A DNA stretch of 64,000 nucleotides from Nannobrachium achirus (GCA_963921795.1 OY997647.1:67417968-67481967); one strand, 5' to 3'; numbered from the stretch's first letter, positions 12,001 to 23,359 are shown. Notes: generated from the sequence alone by a model not told the origin. A program made the numbers and translations.

Positions 12001-13130
12001 CTCTCCTAGTCTCGGGCAAGGACCACTTGCAGGTTGAAAAGACACTTAACTCTGAACTAAGTAAGATCTGCACATGGCTTAATGACAACAAATTATCAAT
12101 TCATCTGGGAAAAACTGAGTCCATCCTCTTTGGATCAAATCATAACCTCAAAAAAGTCGATAACTTCACAATCAAAGTGGGTGACAAGGTCATAACACGA
12201 AAAAACGAAATCTCTTACTTAGGATGTATCCTTGAAGCTAATCTTTCCAGTGAAAAGATGACTTCTAAAGTAATAAATAAAATCAACCAACGGACTCGTT
12301 TCCTACAGAGGATCGCCCCAATGGTCAATTTCAACACACTGAAGACCATAGCTGGTGCAATAATCCAGCCCCTCTTTGACTACGGAGTCCACGTATGGTA
12401 TCGTGACGCCCCACAAGCCCTAAAAACTAAACTCCAAACAGCCCAAAATAAACTAATTAGGGTCCTACTTCACCTTCCCTATCAGACTCACCTCACCGCT
12501 ACTCACCAGTTAAGAGTGGGGTGGCTCAGAGTAGATGACAGAGTACAGCAACTTGCAATGGGCCTGGTGTACAAGATACACTACACCACTATGATACCCA
12601 AGTACCTGTCAAAATACTTTATAAACATTAAGGATGTCCATAATTACAACACCAGAGGCAGCGCCACAGATCACTTTCAACCCAGAGTCAAAACCAACAA
12701 AGGGTCAAACTCCTTTTTCTGCTATACCACCAAAATGTGGAAAGCCTTACCGAAGGTCATAAAGGAGTGTGGATCACTAGCATCCTTTAAAATTGCCCTG
12801 AAGAATCACTTACAGGCAGCAGCCATTCGCAACTGGTAAAAAACTAACCTAGCCCAACCCTACCCTCCCCTGCCCCTTCTTTGTATATACTGTTTATTTA
12901 GACTTACTGTTTTCTATTTTGTTTTTCTTTACATATCTACTGCATAGTACTGTGTTCTATTTGTCTGTCATTCAATGTTATATGAGATACTTCAATGGTT
13001 TCCAGTGGAAATAAGCTTAGTCTTTTCATGGATCTCCTTTTAGTAGACCTTGTACCAGTGAACTGTACCGTCATGAAACTGTACCTTTTCCTATGCAAAC
13101 TTCTAATAAAGTCTTCAATCAATCAATCAA
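9090..13130 (+). mobile_element. L2/CR1-group LINE, apparently full-length ORF
   Basis: The element consists of a short 5' part of uncertain start, a single long ORF (9132-12839), a roughly 290-bp 3' UTR with AATAAAG at about 13106, and a (TCAA)n tail at 13113-13130. Tails of short microsatellite rather than poly(A) are typical of the L2/CR1/Rex group. A second, 5'-truncated copy of the same family is at 45021-45597. The intact ORF suggests recent insertion. Confidence 0.85.
9132..12839 (+). CDS. LINE polyprotein: 2A-like peptide, AP endonuclease, reverse transcriptase
   Basis: This 1,235-residue ORF would carry out target-primed reverse transcription. Residues about 23-40 are a hydrophobic stretch followed by GDVERNPGP, a textbook 2A-like ribosome-skipping motif (D-V/I-E-x-N-P-G-P); cleavage would fall between G39 and P40. 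A proline/serine-rich linker follows with two copies of an AETxRREV motif. The APE-type endonuclease starts near residue 271 (HLNVNSLKPK, SETKLDD, GDWNVD, LSDHYM). The reverse transcriptase contains PLHKKGSK, NYRPVSIL, the catalytic Asp in MDLQKAFDTVNH (about 870) and FADD (about 951). The C-terminus has the SFKIALKNHL ending typical of fish L2-like LINEs. The start ATG at 9132 puts the 2A motif at the N-terminus, as known in CR1/L2/Crack elements. No stop or frameshift is visible. Confidence 0.93.
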   Translation: MYVINGSHTANKPPNFSENRRSLFAFLLLLCGDVERNPGPVLTRQAAARLAREQELDAAVYNSPPRATDLRIFEGHSAAAHDISAETARREVSRVAEPETLAIDRDALDSRTPGEHSAITPATESLDPGCNITAETGRREVNSSNTTLDLGVQTTQQPTTAAPCTEASDQRVNRDRNHSWLATFLGWKPFCATFPIPRTEELSWISHCLGSQTTKELDLPPTPSAPRPPPPPLQTDTPAVDVNKGEPSSPSPDNGYLDTSNMKSTFVKRGLKMIHLNVNSLKPKLEQIQAMFLDGKVQILTFSETKLDDSFSDASIEIANYTVIRNDRNRKGGGVCMYIHNDLNVIPRPDLHHSSLETVWVEIIFEHAKNILICAVYRPPDQNDFFELFEESLAKVDGIEYYSLGDWNVDVLRKETPLFKSFNGLCNQYGLTQLVTVPTRVTEHSQTLIDLIVTTDKSKVTASGAIVCGLSDHYMIYCTRKIHKPKASGHKTVVARSLKNYSSEALNHTLANTDFSTELQCTNVEGAWCGFKTKLTDALDNVAPLQTTRVKARQEPWYNSDITESAKLRDKKYDEKRKCCKKLRKKFNHDLQIQIKYLTAQCKKLRNQTIALIRSAKKDYIDVKIDEYKNKPRDLWKLLNNQLGLKPKTICHSINIKTDAALISDKCEVATHLNKTFTTMAHSLVERLVAPSGRYGVKFVKKFYNKLGVRKDSFKLATVTTDEVFKKLSALPQHKATGLDKIPARFLRDSAATIAPIITHIINLSIEQGHVPQDFKLAKVTPLHKKGSKLDPGNYRPVSILSSISKVMEKIVYEQIARYLDENNLIYEFQSGFRKSHSTDTCLLYLTDQIKREADEGKYSGMVMMDLQKAFDTVNHSILIEKLKAIGLDSAAVSWMQSYLVGREQVVEINGTLSPPLPVSCGVPQGSILGPLLFLIYVNDMASACDCNLFLFADDSALLVSGKDHLQVEKTLNSELSKICTWLNDNKLSIHLGKTESILFGSNHNLKKVDNFTIKVGDKVITRKNEISYLGCILEANLSSEKMTSKVINKINQRTRFLQRIAPMVNFNTLKTIAGAIIQPLFDYGVHVWYRDAPQALKTKLQTAQNKLIRVLLHLPYQTHLTATHQLRVGWLRVDDRVQQLAMGLVYKIHYTTMIPKYLSKYFINIKDVHNYNTRGSATDHFQPRVKTNKGSNSFFCYTTKMWKALPKVIKECGSLASFKIALKNHLQAAAIRNW

Positions 13131-13197
13131 AACCACACCGTGACCTCACCTTCGGACTGGCCCGTGCATAATCTGACTGTGTATCCTCATTGGCTCA

Positions 13198-13608
13198 TTG
13201 GAAGGGTCTAAAGCGGATACAGAATTCACCGTTTGTCAGCCTTCTGATTGGTCCCTGAGACTCCCTGACTGGCCAACCAGAAAAATACATTCACTTTTTG
13301 CAAGCGGGGGTGTAGTTCTGCAGTCGGAGAAAGTGGGAGCCGTCTTTCACCGGCTGTCCGCACTGCGGAGCACGGCCAGGCCGCTCGCGACCATAGCGTT
13401 TGCGATCATTGTAATGAATAAGCTTCAACAGACTAGTTCACATGGACCTTATCAATGGTCTAACTTGTTACGTTTGGGTACATATATTTTAAATGGGCAG
13501 AATTACGAAAAGCCAGCCTATTATGTGAGGAGAACAGATTATAGTTCTCCTCTTCCTACCCAAGATGCAATGCGCGATTTCTATTCTCTCTCTGATCCAG
13601 AGGATTAA
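13198..13608 (+). other. 136-codon open frame of unknown nature
   Basis: An ATG-started frame inside the hAT-like element. I recognise no domain. It contains two CCAAT-like motifs (TGATTGG, TGGCCAACCAG) and a serine-rich end (YSLSDPED). It may be part of the element's interior or chance; no splice or start context supports a real gene. Confidence 0.15.
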
Positions 13609-14730
13609 ACTAATTAAAACATATATTTTCGGGGGAGAATTACTGTTTTGCTATGTAATTACTGTACCTTTTTCTTCCCTTTTTATTAATATCACGTAGA
13701 TGTGTTTTTTTTGGTACTTTATATAGCTGTAATGAGGCTATGAAGGAAAAAAAATCCCATCCACTTCCACTATAAAAGAATCTGCAATAGTGATTCTGTC
13801 CCACTGGGATTAAACAAATTAAAACATATTTTCGGGGAAACCCCCTGTTTTGCAATGTAACTACTGTACCTTTGTCTTCCCTTTTTATTAATATCACCTA
13901 GATGTTTTTCCTTTGGTACTTTAAATTGCAATAATGAGGCTATGAAAAAAAAAATCCCATTCACTGCCTGTTACGCCCACAGGGCCTAGGGGTGTTTGCA
14001 GGGGTAACAAAGGCAAGGTGGTATATGCCAAGAAGTAGTTTTATTACAATAATCAATTATATTTACAGAGTATAATACAGATAAATGTAAATGTTGAAGG
14101 TTGCCTTCTTGCAGTGGTGAGACAGGGCGGGGCGGGCACCCGGCATAGGAAAACAAACAAACAGAATTCTACTCCTGAGCTAACAATGTTAATTCCCAAA
14201 ACTAACTGACTTAACACCCAACACTTCCCTAACTGACTGCTCTACCTAATCTAACCAAAACGTGTACAGAGTGGTAACCCAGCCCCCTAAGTGATCTAAC
14301 AGAGTGAATGCTACAACATGGAAATACTTACTAAACTTACCCCTGCTCACCACTGTTAACGTGGACTCTGAAGAACAACCTGTACACAACACCAAGGCTA
14401 ACAAAGATGGCTACATTTTACACCTGCTCCGGTGGGCACGCTGTCACTAGCTACACTCAAGCTACCCAGACAAGAGTGACAGCGGCCATGACTGACTTCT
14501 TCATGGTGCCTTTATAGGGGACGGACCGAGCTCTGATTGGCTGGAGGTGGCAGAGTGACAGGAACCTTCCTCCAGCAGGAATCTGCAGACAGGGACCTAG
14601 ACAGGCGTGCACACATGCAATAGAACCCAATGCAAATCCCCACTCTAATGTAGTCTTTAATAACCTTGTCCGTAACACTGCCACTATAAAAACAATCTGC
14701 CATCATAGTAACAGGGCAGAATGGGGCGGG
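13590..14730. repeat. Roughly 200-bp diverged tandem repeats, third copy split by a solo LTR
   Basis: The segments at about 13605-13805 and 13808-14000 share AAACATATTTTCGGGG, CTTCCCTTTTTATTAATATCAC and TAATGAGGCTATGAA. The end of the second unit (AATCCCATTCACTGCC) resumes at 14683 as ACTATAAAAACAATCTGCC. This matches the uninterrupted first unit (CCACTATAAAAGAATCTGC at 13767), which shows what the site looked like before the LTR inserted. Confidence 0.7.
13969..14677 (-). mobile_element. Solo LTR of an LTR retrotransposon
   Basis: A 709-bp unit begins TGTTACG and ends CGTAACA, with an identical 5-bp target duplication CTGCC at 13964-13968 and 14678-14682. Read on the minus strand, a CCTATAAAGG promoter-like box (about 14515) precedes an AATAAA (about 14040), which gives its orientation. 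No internal retrotransposon sequence is present, so this is the product of LTR-LTR recombination. It shows no similarity to the LTRs of the element at 30886-36262. The clean ends suggest modest age. Confidence 0.85.
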
Positions 14731-15383
14731 ATTTGCAAAAGCCTGAATTGGAGTTTGCGTGCATGTGTGTAGCCTATGTGTGTGGAAAGTACCGGATACA
14801 TAGAGTGTGCAGGCTTTAGACTGCACTAAGCTTTCAGAGCAGCTACATGCAGTGCGGCCAGCAGAGCAGAAGCTCTCAATAATAAAACAAAATGTACTGT
14901 AACTAAACACAAATATCACTTTATTTGGATTGCAATACTTTAAAATGTCATCATTAAATTTACTCATTCAGGGTCTTTTCAAAATGGCTTCCAAGTTCCA
15001 CAACGCCTCCCTCTCCATAGACTTCTATGTAATTCATAGTGCACGGATCATGCACGCCCATGCCTAGATCATGCACCACGTGTGTCCACACTGTTCACAG
15101 CTTTCAAACAAAAAAATCAGAATGGAAATCCGTTCAGGCATTCATGAGCTAGCAGCCATTATGTTTTCTTGAAATGTAAATGTTTGTTGGTATGGGGGTT
15201 AAACATGGAATTTCGCGATTGCGATCATGCCTACTAAATTCTTTGGGGTCCAAAAAATCTTTTTTGAAAAAAAATAAAAAAAAATTTTTTTTTGAGGCCC
15301 CCCTCCCCTGAGGCCCCTGGGCTCGTGCCCACCCTAGCCCAATGGTAAGTCCGGCCCTGAGGGGACCCCCTTGAGGTCAGACG

Positions 15384-15450
15384 TCGAAAATAGCCAATCT
15401 ACAAGCTCACAAGCGATGTGTCCTCGTCGCACAGATCACCTATTTTCGAA
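15384..15450. repeat. Palindrome family, decayed hairpin
   Basis: CGAAAATAGCCAATCTACAAGCTCACAAG pairs at its outer end with CACAGATCACCTATTTTCG. The right arm has lost part of the TGTGAGCTTGTAG segment. It lies directly beside the target duplication of the hAT element ending at 15359. Confidence 0.75.
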
Positions 15451-15672
15451 TCCTGTTGTATGACGAAGTAGCCTATACATTTGCCTTAAAGGGATATTAC
15501 ACTTTCAAACATGTCTGGGGTCATTTTAACGTCTACTCAGGCACATAGGCTTGGGTTACCATGATATCAAGCTTTTTAATACATTCTCACCACAGCATTC
15601 ATAATATATTCACATAATACAGTACATAATAAAACAGAAGTGATAAAAATAAATCATGTAAATGTATCTTAC

Positions 15673-15843
15673 CGTAGAATCTCCAGCCTACAGTGCAGAC
15701 TCTTCAGTCCTTCACAGAGCAGCTCCACTGAGTCGTTCAGGTTGTTTTCACTGAGGTCCAATTCTCTCAAATGGGAAGGATTAGAGCTGAGAGCTGAAGC
15801 CACAACTTCAACATCTTCCTGTCCGAGTTCACAGCCAACAAGT
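15673..15843 (-). CDS. NLR gene, LRR exon
   Basis: This 171-bp exon (57 codons) encodes [35 protein letters not shown] and [20 protein letters not shown], a canonical pair of leucine-rich repeats of the fish NLRC3-like family. The acceptor is TTTACAG/ACTTG and the donor CTACG/GTAAGA. Phase 2 on both sides matches the NACHT exon upstream and the LRR exon at 8275-8406. The LRR region is the proposed ligand-sensing and autoinhibitory part of NLRs, which act in the cytosol. Confidence 0.92.
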
Positions 15844-15849
15844 CTGTAA

Positions 15850-16900
15850 ATGCCGATTAAATAAGAGATTATCAAAACACATTATACATAGTTCACTGTC
15901 ATGGGAGTTAAATAAAAGAAACCTATCTAGTTATCCAGACATAAACAGTATTTAGTGGAGCAGAGTGTGGAATAGACGACACCACTTGACAGCACAGAAT
16001 GACTGTACGGAGGAAGATTTCACCCAGCAGTTAAAGGTGTGAAATGAAGACTGAACTACATTGCATATTTACTGTCTAAACTGTGTAAAAGCTTTCCAAA
16101 CAAGCTGCTAGAGACCAGCATTCAGTCTCTCTATTTCTCATCCCTGTCTCCTCAAGCTGGGCCACAGCTGCAGGCTTTGATCTGGCTTCGAGGCGGAGCA
16201 CCGACACAACGTTAGTTTGCATTTCCACCAATATTATAACATTTCATAAGCTACAATATGGAGGTTATGAGAAGAGACAAGAGACAGAACCAGGATATGC
16301 AAGTGATGCTCCCACCAGCTGGACAGTTGATTATAATAATGATGAAAACACTATATTAAATATAGTATGCCTATGCAATTTGGACCAAAGGTACAGATAG
16401 CAAATATCCAATGAGGTGCTAATAGTTTTTTTGTCAAACCCCAGAAAAGGGAAAACAGCAGTTCCAAAAAATGCTGCAAACATACAGTATGCACAGACAA
16501 AAGTGTCTTATATTATTGTTCTGTAACTGTATATAGGTTTAAAACAAGAAAAAAAGAAAAGGGTTTATGGTTTTATGTCCCTTTAACGGAGTAAAGAAGC
16601 TCAACTATTGAAGTGCGTGGAAGTTAATAAAATGATTGAATCTGAACCTTGGAAAAACATACATTGTTTACAAGTCGAACTTGTACTCCAGAGCGCTTTC
16701 ACCACAGTGAAGCTAGTTTAACGTTGGATATTTCTGTTGCCTTTTATGTTGTTAAACAGGGGTGTGGAACAATGCAATTTTTTCCCAATTATTAGAAATT
16801 AATGTAAAATAAAAATTTGTTGAAAAAACATGACTTTCTCACAGAGGGCAGTTTGAGTCACCAGAACCAAGGACAGGTGTTTTCATTGAATCTAACATGG
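15850..16900. other. NLR intron, nothing recognised
   Basis: About 1 kb of AT-rich sequence between the LRR exon and the piggyBac-type element. I see no gene, tandem repeat or mobile-element end in it. Confidence 0.5.
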
Positions 16901-18095
16901 TTAACCCATTTTGACCGGGAACGCAAAATGTGTTTCTACCTTTCAGGCCGGGAACGCAAAATGCTGTTTATCCTTTCAGACCGGGAACGCAAAATGCGTT
17001 TCCTGTAGTTTTTACCCTCTTCTGGTCTCGTGGCCAATGAAATGCATCAGGAGGCGATGACGTATGCTTCCCTGACTACCGCAAAGCATTCTGTTTTTTT
17101 TGTTGTTTTTTTCGCTTTTTTTTTTTTTGTCTGAGAATCCCAGTGCAGCTTCTCATAGCGGCGAAATGGAAGACGCGTTGAGCGAAGGCAAACCAGGCCC
17201 GCTGGAATTGGCATTGTTATTGTTACGTGATATGTTTGAAAACAACGACGATGATGAAGAAGTGTTTCATGGATTTCATGAGGACTGTATAACTTTTCAC
17301 AGACGCACTTTGACACGGCTAGTTTCAGAGACCTACTCTTTGCAGCACAGAGTCAACCCCAAACTCCAGAACAACAGATTCGCAGCTATCTGGAGGTAAT
17401 AACACTTATAAAATGATTATGATGATATGGTTCATTCATTCACATACACAGGCGCGCACACACACGCGCGCACGCACATATAATAATAATGACAAATGTC
17501 GCTCGCCAGATTTACCGTTATATGGAGCTAAAAACAAGAATTGACACAGTCAATATAAGATCTGGTGGAATGGTGTGGTGAAAAGTCAGGGACTTTGAAC
17601 AGTCTATCCATAATGAGTGGGGCATGAACACAGCAATATTAAGAAAGCGAAGAGAAGTAATGTTGCATAGTTGTGGTGAAACAACAAGAATTGAAATATT
17701 CAATATAAAGGCTGGTGGATTGTTGTTTCTTGTCAAAGTGGTGGCCTATGGTGTAAGACCTATGGTGTAAGGTCTCAAATATTTGCTAATTATGTTTCTA
17801 TGTGCTACATAGGCTGAGAAATGTATTTTTTTATTAGACGTTTTATAAGATTTATTAAAATTTTTGAGTTTGCAGATTTAAAAAAAAAAAAATGATAAAG
17901 GTCTGGACCATGACAAGTAATTTCCCATGAAAGCCAAAGGTGTAAGCTATCAAACAGTTTTGAAATTTTAGTTTTAGTAGACGTTGACACCTCTGTGAAG
18001 TTTTCCATAAAATCTCAGGTTTTAGGGGTATTCTTCCAATCGGCCATAGGTTTTTAAGGCTTTTTTCCAGGCGGACTTAGGTCTAAATGGGTTAA
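16901..18095 (+). mobile_element. piggyBac-type element, internally reduced
   Basis: TTAA at 16901-16904 and 18092-18095 flank the terminal inverted repeat CCCATTTTGACC / GGTCTAAATGGG; CCC...GGG ends inside TTAA are the piggyBac signature. Just inside the left end, GGGAACGCAAAATG occurs three times (about 16918, 16952, 16983), like subterminal transposase-binding repeats. At 1,195 bp it is too short for a complete transposase; one short ORF remains. It sits in an NLR intron. Confidence 0.75.
17166..17399 (+). CDS. Short ORF of the piggyBac-type element
   Basis: A 77-residue frame, MEDALSEGKPGPLELALLLL, then an acidic FENNDDDEEVFHGFHED segment. Acidic N-termini with an F-x-GF-x-x-D motif are seen in piggyBac transposases, so this may be the N-terminal remnant of one. 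The frame ends at TGGAGGTAATAA, which could also be a splice donor (TGGAG/GTAATA). No DDD catalytic region is found downstream. The assignment rests mostly on the flanking ends. Confidence 0.4.
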   Translation: MEDALSEGKPGPLELALLLLRDMFENNDDDEEVFHGFHEDCITFHRRTLTRLVSETYSLQHRVNPKLQNNRFAAIWR

Positions 18096-18247
18096 AATTG
18101 GTGTACAATGGGTTTGTATAGGAAGGGGGCGTGTCTGATAAAATGAATATCAAATATCTTAATACTTCTTTCTTCTTCTTTTACGTTAACCTTAATTTCT
18201 AGTTATAGTGTTAATTGTAAGATGTTTCTATTCACATGACTACTAAC

Positions 18248-20090
18248 CGAGCCTTTCTGCAGTTCCTCACAGCTGGGATGAGTCTCTGTCGCCCCCTCCA
18301 GACTTGTATGTTGTATTTGTTCGGGTCAAACTCATCCAGAACATCCTCTGACAGCATGAAGGCCAGAGCTGAACACTGGCTCTCAGACAGTTCCTCTGTT
18401 CTATCCCCTGACTCCAGGTACTGTTGGATCTCCTGAAGTACTGAGTGGTCGTTCATCTCCATCAAACAGTGGAAGATGTTGATCATTCTCTCAGGAGAGT
18501 CACCTTCTTCATCGGTCATCTTCTTCAGGTTGTTGATGACTCTCTGGATGGTCTCTGGACTGCGCTGACTCAGTAGACCTCCTAACAGACTCTGGTTGGA
18601 CTCCAGTAAGAGGCCATGAAGGAAGCGGACAAAGAGGTCCAGGTGGCCATTTTTACTCTTCTGGGATTTTACCATGACTCTCCACAGGAAGTCTTCTTCT
18701 TTTTCTTCTTCTCATCCTCCCATCATCCTCCTCCGTTGCTCATTCTCCCTTTCTTCTTCTTCTCCCAGGAATGTCTCCAGTACCTTCATGTTCTTCTGTG
18801 TGTAACAGTGGAGCAGGTAGACTGCAGCCAGAAACTCCTGGATGCTCAGATGAACAAAGCTGTAGACCTTTCTCTCAGATTGAACAGTCTCTTCTTTGAA
18901 GATCTCTGTGCACACTCCTGAGTACAGCAAGGCTTCTTTCACATCAAGGCCACACTCTTCCAGGTCTTCTTGGTAGAACATGACACTGCCTTTCTCCAGA
19001 TGTTCAAACGCCAGCCTGCCCAGCTTCAGAAGAACCTCCCTGTCCTTCTCCATGAGCTGCTGTTGATTCACGTCATGACGGTCATCATACTTCTTCCACT
19101 TCCTCTTTGTCTGGACCGACAGGAAGTGGCTGTACATCTGAGTCTGGGTCGTGGGCAGCTGTTCTGTCTCGTCTGTCTTCAACATGTCCTCCAGAACGGT
19201 AGCGGTGATGGAACAGAAGACTGGGATGTGACACATGATATGGAGGCTCCTTGATGTCTTCATGTGTGAGATGATTTTGCTGGCCAGCTTCTCATCACTG
19301 AATCTCTTCCTGAAGAACTCCTCCTTCTGGGGGTCTGTGAACCCTCGTACTTCTGTCTCCATGTCAACACAATCAGGAGGGATCTGATTGGCTGCTGCAG
19401 GTCTGGTGGTTATCCAGAGGAGGGCTGAGGGGAGCAGATTCCCCTCGATGAGGTTTGTCAACAGCAAGTCCACTGATGATGTCACTGTGACATCAGAAAC
19501 AATGGCATTCTTTTGGAAGACATGAGAACCAATGCAAATGTTCTTGAATTTCAGCGGAAACCTGCTTTCATCCAGACCATCAAAAATGAAGCCAACCTTC
19601 CAGACAGCGAGCTGCTCTGCTGTGACCTTCTTTAATTCTGGGTGGAAACAATGGATCAGTGAGAGAAGACTGTGCTGCTCATCTCTGACCAGGTTCAGCT
19701 CCCGGAATGAGAAGGGAACCAGGAGAATGACATCTTGATTTTCCAAACCCCTTGCCCAGTCCAGAGTGAACTTACGCACAGAGAAGGTTTTTCCAATGCC
19801 AGCGATGCCCTTGGTCAGAACTCTTCTGATGGATTTGTCTCTGCCAAGGAGGAGGGGCTTAAAGATGTCACAGCATTTGATTGGTTGGTCATGGAGGATT
19901 TTCTTCTTGGAATATTTCTCAAGCTGCCAGACCTCATGTTGGGTATTAACCCCTTCACTCTCTCCCGCTGAGATGTAGAGCTCTGTGTAGATGCTGCTGA
20001 GGGAGGGCACTTCAGTGACGTATGTCACACGATCAAGACGGTTCAAACCGACCTTATAATCCTTTAGAACCTCCTGTGGACTGACACCTG
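18248..20090 (-). pseudogene. NLRC3-like NLR, FISNA-NACHT exon with one in-frame stop
   Basis: This is the large central exon of a fish-type NOD-like receptor, a cytosolic NTPase scaffold of innate immunity. A FISNA-like part (SSIYTELYISAGESEGVN, HEVWQLE) precedes the NACHT domain: Walker A GIAGIGKT and Walker B FIFDGLDE, then LLPSALLWITTRPAAANQIP and GFTDPQKEEFFRKRF. Winged-helix and NOD2-helix parts follow (MYSHFLSVQTKRKW, YSFVHLSIQEFLAAVYLL, SKNGHLDLFVRFLHGLLLES). The acceptor is CATAGCAG/GTGTC and the donor GGCTCG/GTTAGT in phase 2, compatible with the LRR exons. In an acidic low-complexity linker one TGA (18712-18714) interrupts the frame; the same frame continues without shift to the donor. 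It may be a pseudogene, a truncated receptor, or a sequence error. N-terminal exons (for example PYD or CARD) were not found upstream. Confidence 0.85.
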
Positions 20091-20571
20091 CTATGAGAAG
20101 ACAATGAAGACATTTTAAACATTCAGTTGAATTTATAACTTTACATCCTTACAGCTGTGTATGCACATTATTAATTTAACCACTTAAAGAGGTGGTGCCA
20201 TGATTTCCCCCCCCCCCCCCCCTCTAAAACATGATTATCAGGTATTATGATTATACTAGGACGAAGTTTTTTCCAAAAAAGTGTACAGAAAGAGTTAAAA
20301 TTATGTTGTTGTTATGTGGCCACACCCACCAGTTCATTGGTATGCGTGGTTGTCATGGTGGGTGGTGACCCAGCTGAAGTTAGCCACACCCACGTATGTT
20401 GGGTGAATGGTAATTGGGGGAGGGGTTGATTCTGTGATGTAATAAGTATGTGTGTTTTTGGACCGGCACAAGGTGGCAGCCTACAGCTAAAACCCAAATA
20501 GAAAGGCAATACATAATTGCTCATATCAACCACACCAGGGGGTCTAATGAAGTACTGTCAACCTCCTAGAC
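20091..20571. other. Upstream of NLR exon, nothing recognised
   Basis: A run of about 16 C at 20207-20222 is the only simple repeat. No upstream NLR exon could be identified. Confidence 0.4.
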
Positions 20572-20660
20572 CAGGGATGTCAAACATACGGCCCGCGGGC
20601 CGGATCTGGCCCGCGAGATGATTCAATCCGGCCCCAGGCTTGTAGAGCATACATTTCTGA
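20572..20660 (+). mobile_element. hAT (Charlie-like) element, left end
   Basis: CAGGGATGTCAAACATACGG followed by CCCGCGGGCCGGATCTGGCCCGC is the well-known terminus of a vertebrate hAT family. The right end was not located, so the true extent is unknown. Confidence 0.6.
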
Positions 20661-21455
20661 GCATTTAGGGAAAAAAGTAAGTCTCTAGCCCATTCCTGTC
20701 AAGAGTTATGATTGTTTTAAGAATTAACCTAACTAATTCCTGCTCACTGCAGGCTAGATTTCAGTGGGGTGCCTGGACACTCAGTCATTTCAAATTTGTG
20801 TTAAAGTTTATTTTTCACTTCCAATTTGTAGATTATGGTCTATAAAACAATTTTGGTTCGAGTGTCAAGACAGCAGATTGAAGAAAAATATATTTTTTAC
20901 CCTGTTAACACAAATAACCAAAATCGGAATTAAGATTTTTTTACATGTCTTAATTTTCCCACAATTGCTTGTGCAATATATTGTTCTATTGCTATATCAA
21001 GTCAATACTGTGTGAGGAATCAACTGGAGTCAAATATTTGTTTTGAATATTCTGATATTTCACACAAATTAGACAATAACATGGTTATTACACTCAACAT
21101 CAACAATACAGTTACATTTGTTTTAACTGTACCACAATAGTACCATTGGCTTTAACAACTACTAGAACAATATTTTAACAAAGAATAAACATTCTAATCT
21201 AATATATAGTCTGTTCTGGTCTAGCAAGTTCTCACAAGTACATTTGCACAGACGTGTGCATTTAAACATTTCTTTCATGCAACTGCACTGAGTGCAGGTT
21301 GGCATACAAGCATGTTTACAAGTGCACTCCATACTTTAATATATCCTTGGCAAGGGGCAGAGTGGTCCAAATGGGACCACTAATCCCATAATCCGTGGGA
21401 CTGTGGACGGTCATCATGGACCTGAATGAATGAATGACATAGTACTACAATACAT

Positions 21456-21884
21456 TCATGCAGATACATCGTTATGTGCAGTCGCCCAGGCGCTTGCTTG
21501 GAAGATGCTTCTGTTCAGATGTTGATCCAAAGCATCAGTTGGGGGGGGAATCCTTTGCACGTCCCTAGTTTTATGTGAGAATTGTGTCATTCGAACATGA
21601 TCAACATCATTGCCCACTTTTTTCAGCCTTGGAGATGCTTGTGTTGGAGTGTCAGCGAGGGTTACAAATTCTTCCATGAGGGATGGCACTTTGCGCATCA
21701 CCTTGTAGCAGGATCGCTTACCCTGCCATGGATTTGAATGACGATGTGCTGTCTGAGCCAGTGAATGCATGGATAGAGCCATGCCCTTGCATGTTGTCAT
21801 GCCCAGGTTTGTGGTGATGGTATTCAAGGAGATCATTCTAGTAATCTTTCCAGCTTTGAAGGAGATCCAGATTTCCGCAGCCAC
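21456..21884 (-). other. C-terminal fragment of a repetitive fish ORF family
   Basis: The 142-residue frame ends in FSHKTRDVQRIPPPTDALDQ, then HLNRSIFQASAWATAH. The pattern IPPT-x-x-AL-x-x-H-x-x-R-x-x-x-QA-x-x-W recurs in many unannotated, probably mobile-element-derived fish ORFs. I cannot name the family with confidence. There is no neighbouring catalytic domain in view. Confidence 0.3.
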
Positions 21885-22135
21885 ATTCAGAGCCTGGATG
21901 TGATTTCTGTTGAGGAGGTTTCTGTTCAGGAGGAGTTAGTTGTGCCAATTGTGTATGACTTTTGTTATTGATGGTGGAGTACCGAAATTGGCAAAAGTTT
22001 CTGGCAAACATTGACAACAAAAGGAGCTGTTAAGTAAGAATGAGCTGTACTCATTCCTTTCAAGTAAGTTAACAGATTCACAGTTTCCAGATGACAAGGA
22101 TGTCTACATTACGGCAGTTGATCAAGTCCACCACG

Positions 22136-23359
<1,224 letters not shown>

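Larger units (their letters stand above)
9022..15359. mobile_element. hAT-like element with nested LINE and solo LTR
   Basis: The ends CAGGCCCGGATGTATATGAC...GAGGCCCCTGGGCA and (inverted) CAGGGCCGGACTTACCATTG...GGGGCCTCA are the termini of a common fish hAT family. They are flanked by an identical 8-bp duplication, AGGGGACC, at 9014-9021 and 15360-15367, which fits hAT. About 4 kb of the 6.3 kb is an inserted LINE and 0.7 kb an inserted solo LTR. What remains (about 9022-9090 and 13130-15359) shows no recognisable transposase, so this looks non-autonomous. The target itself was GGGGACCCCC-type MITE sequence. Confidence 0.75.

Noticed and set aside
18616-19978. Plus-strand ORFs opposite the NLR exon
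   Set aside because: Antisense shadows of the FISNA-NACHT coding sequence.
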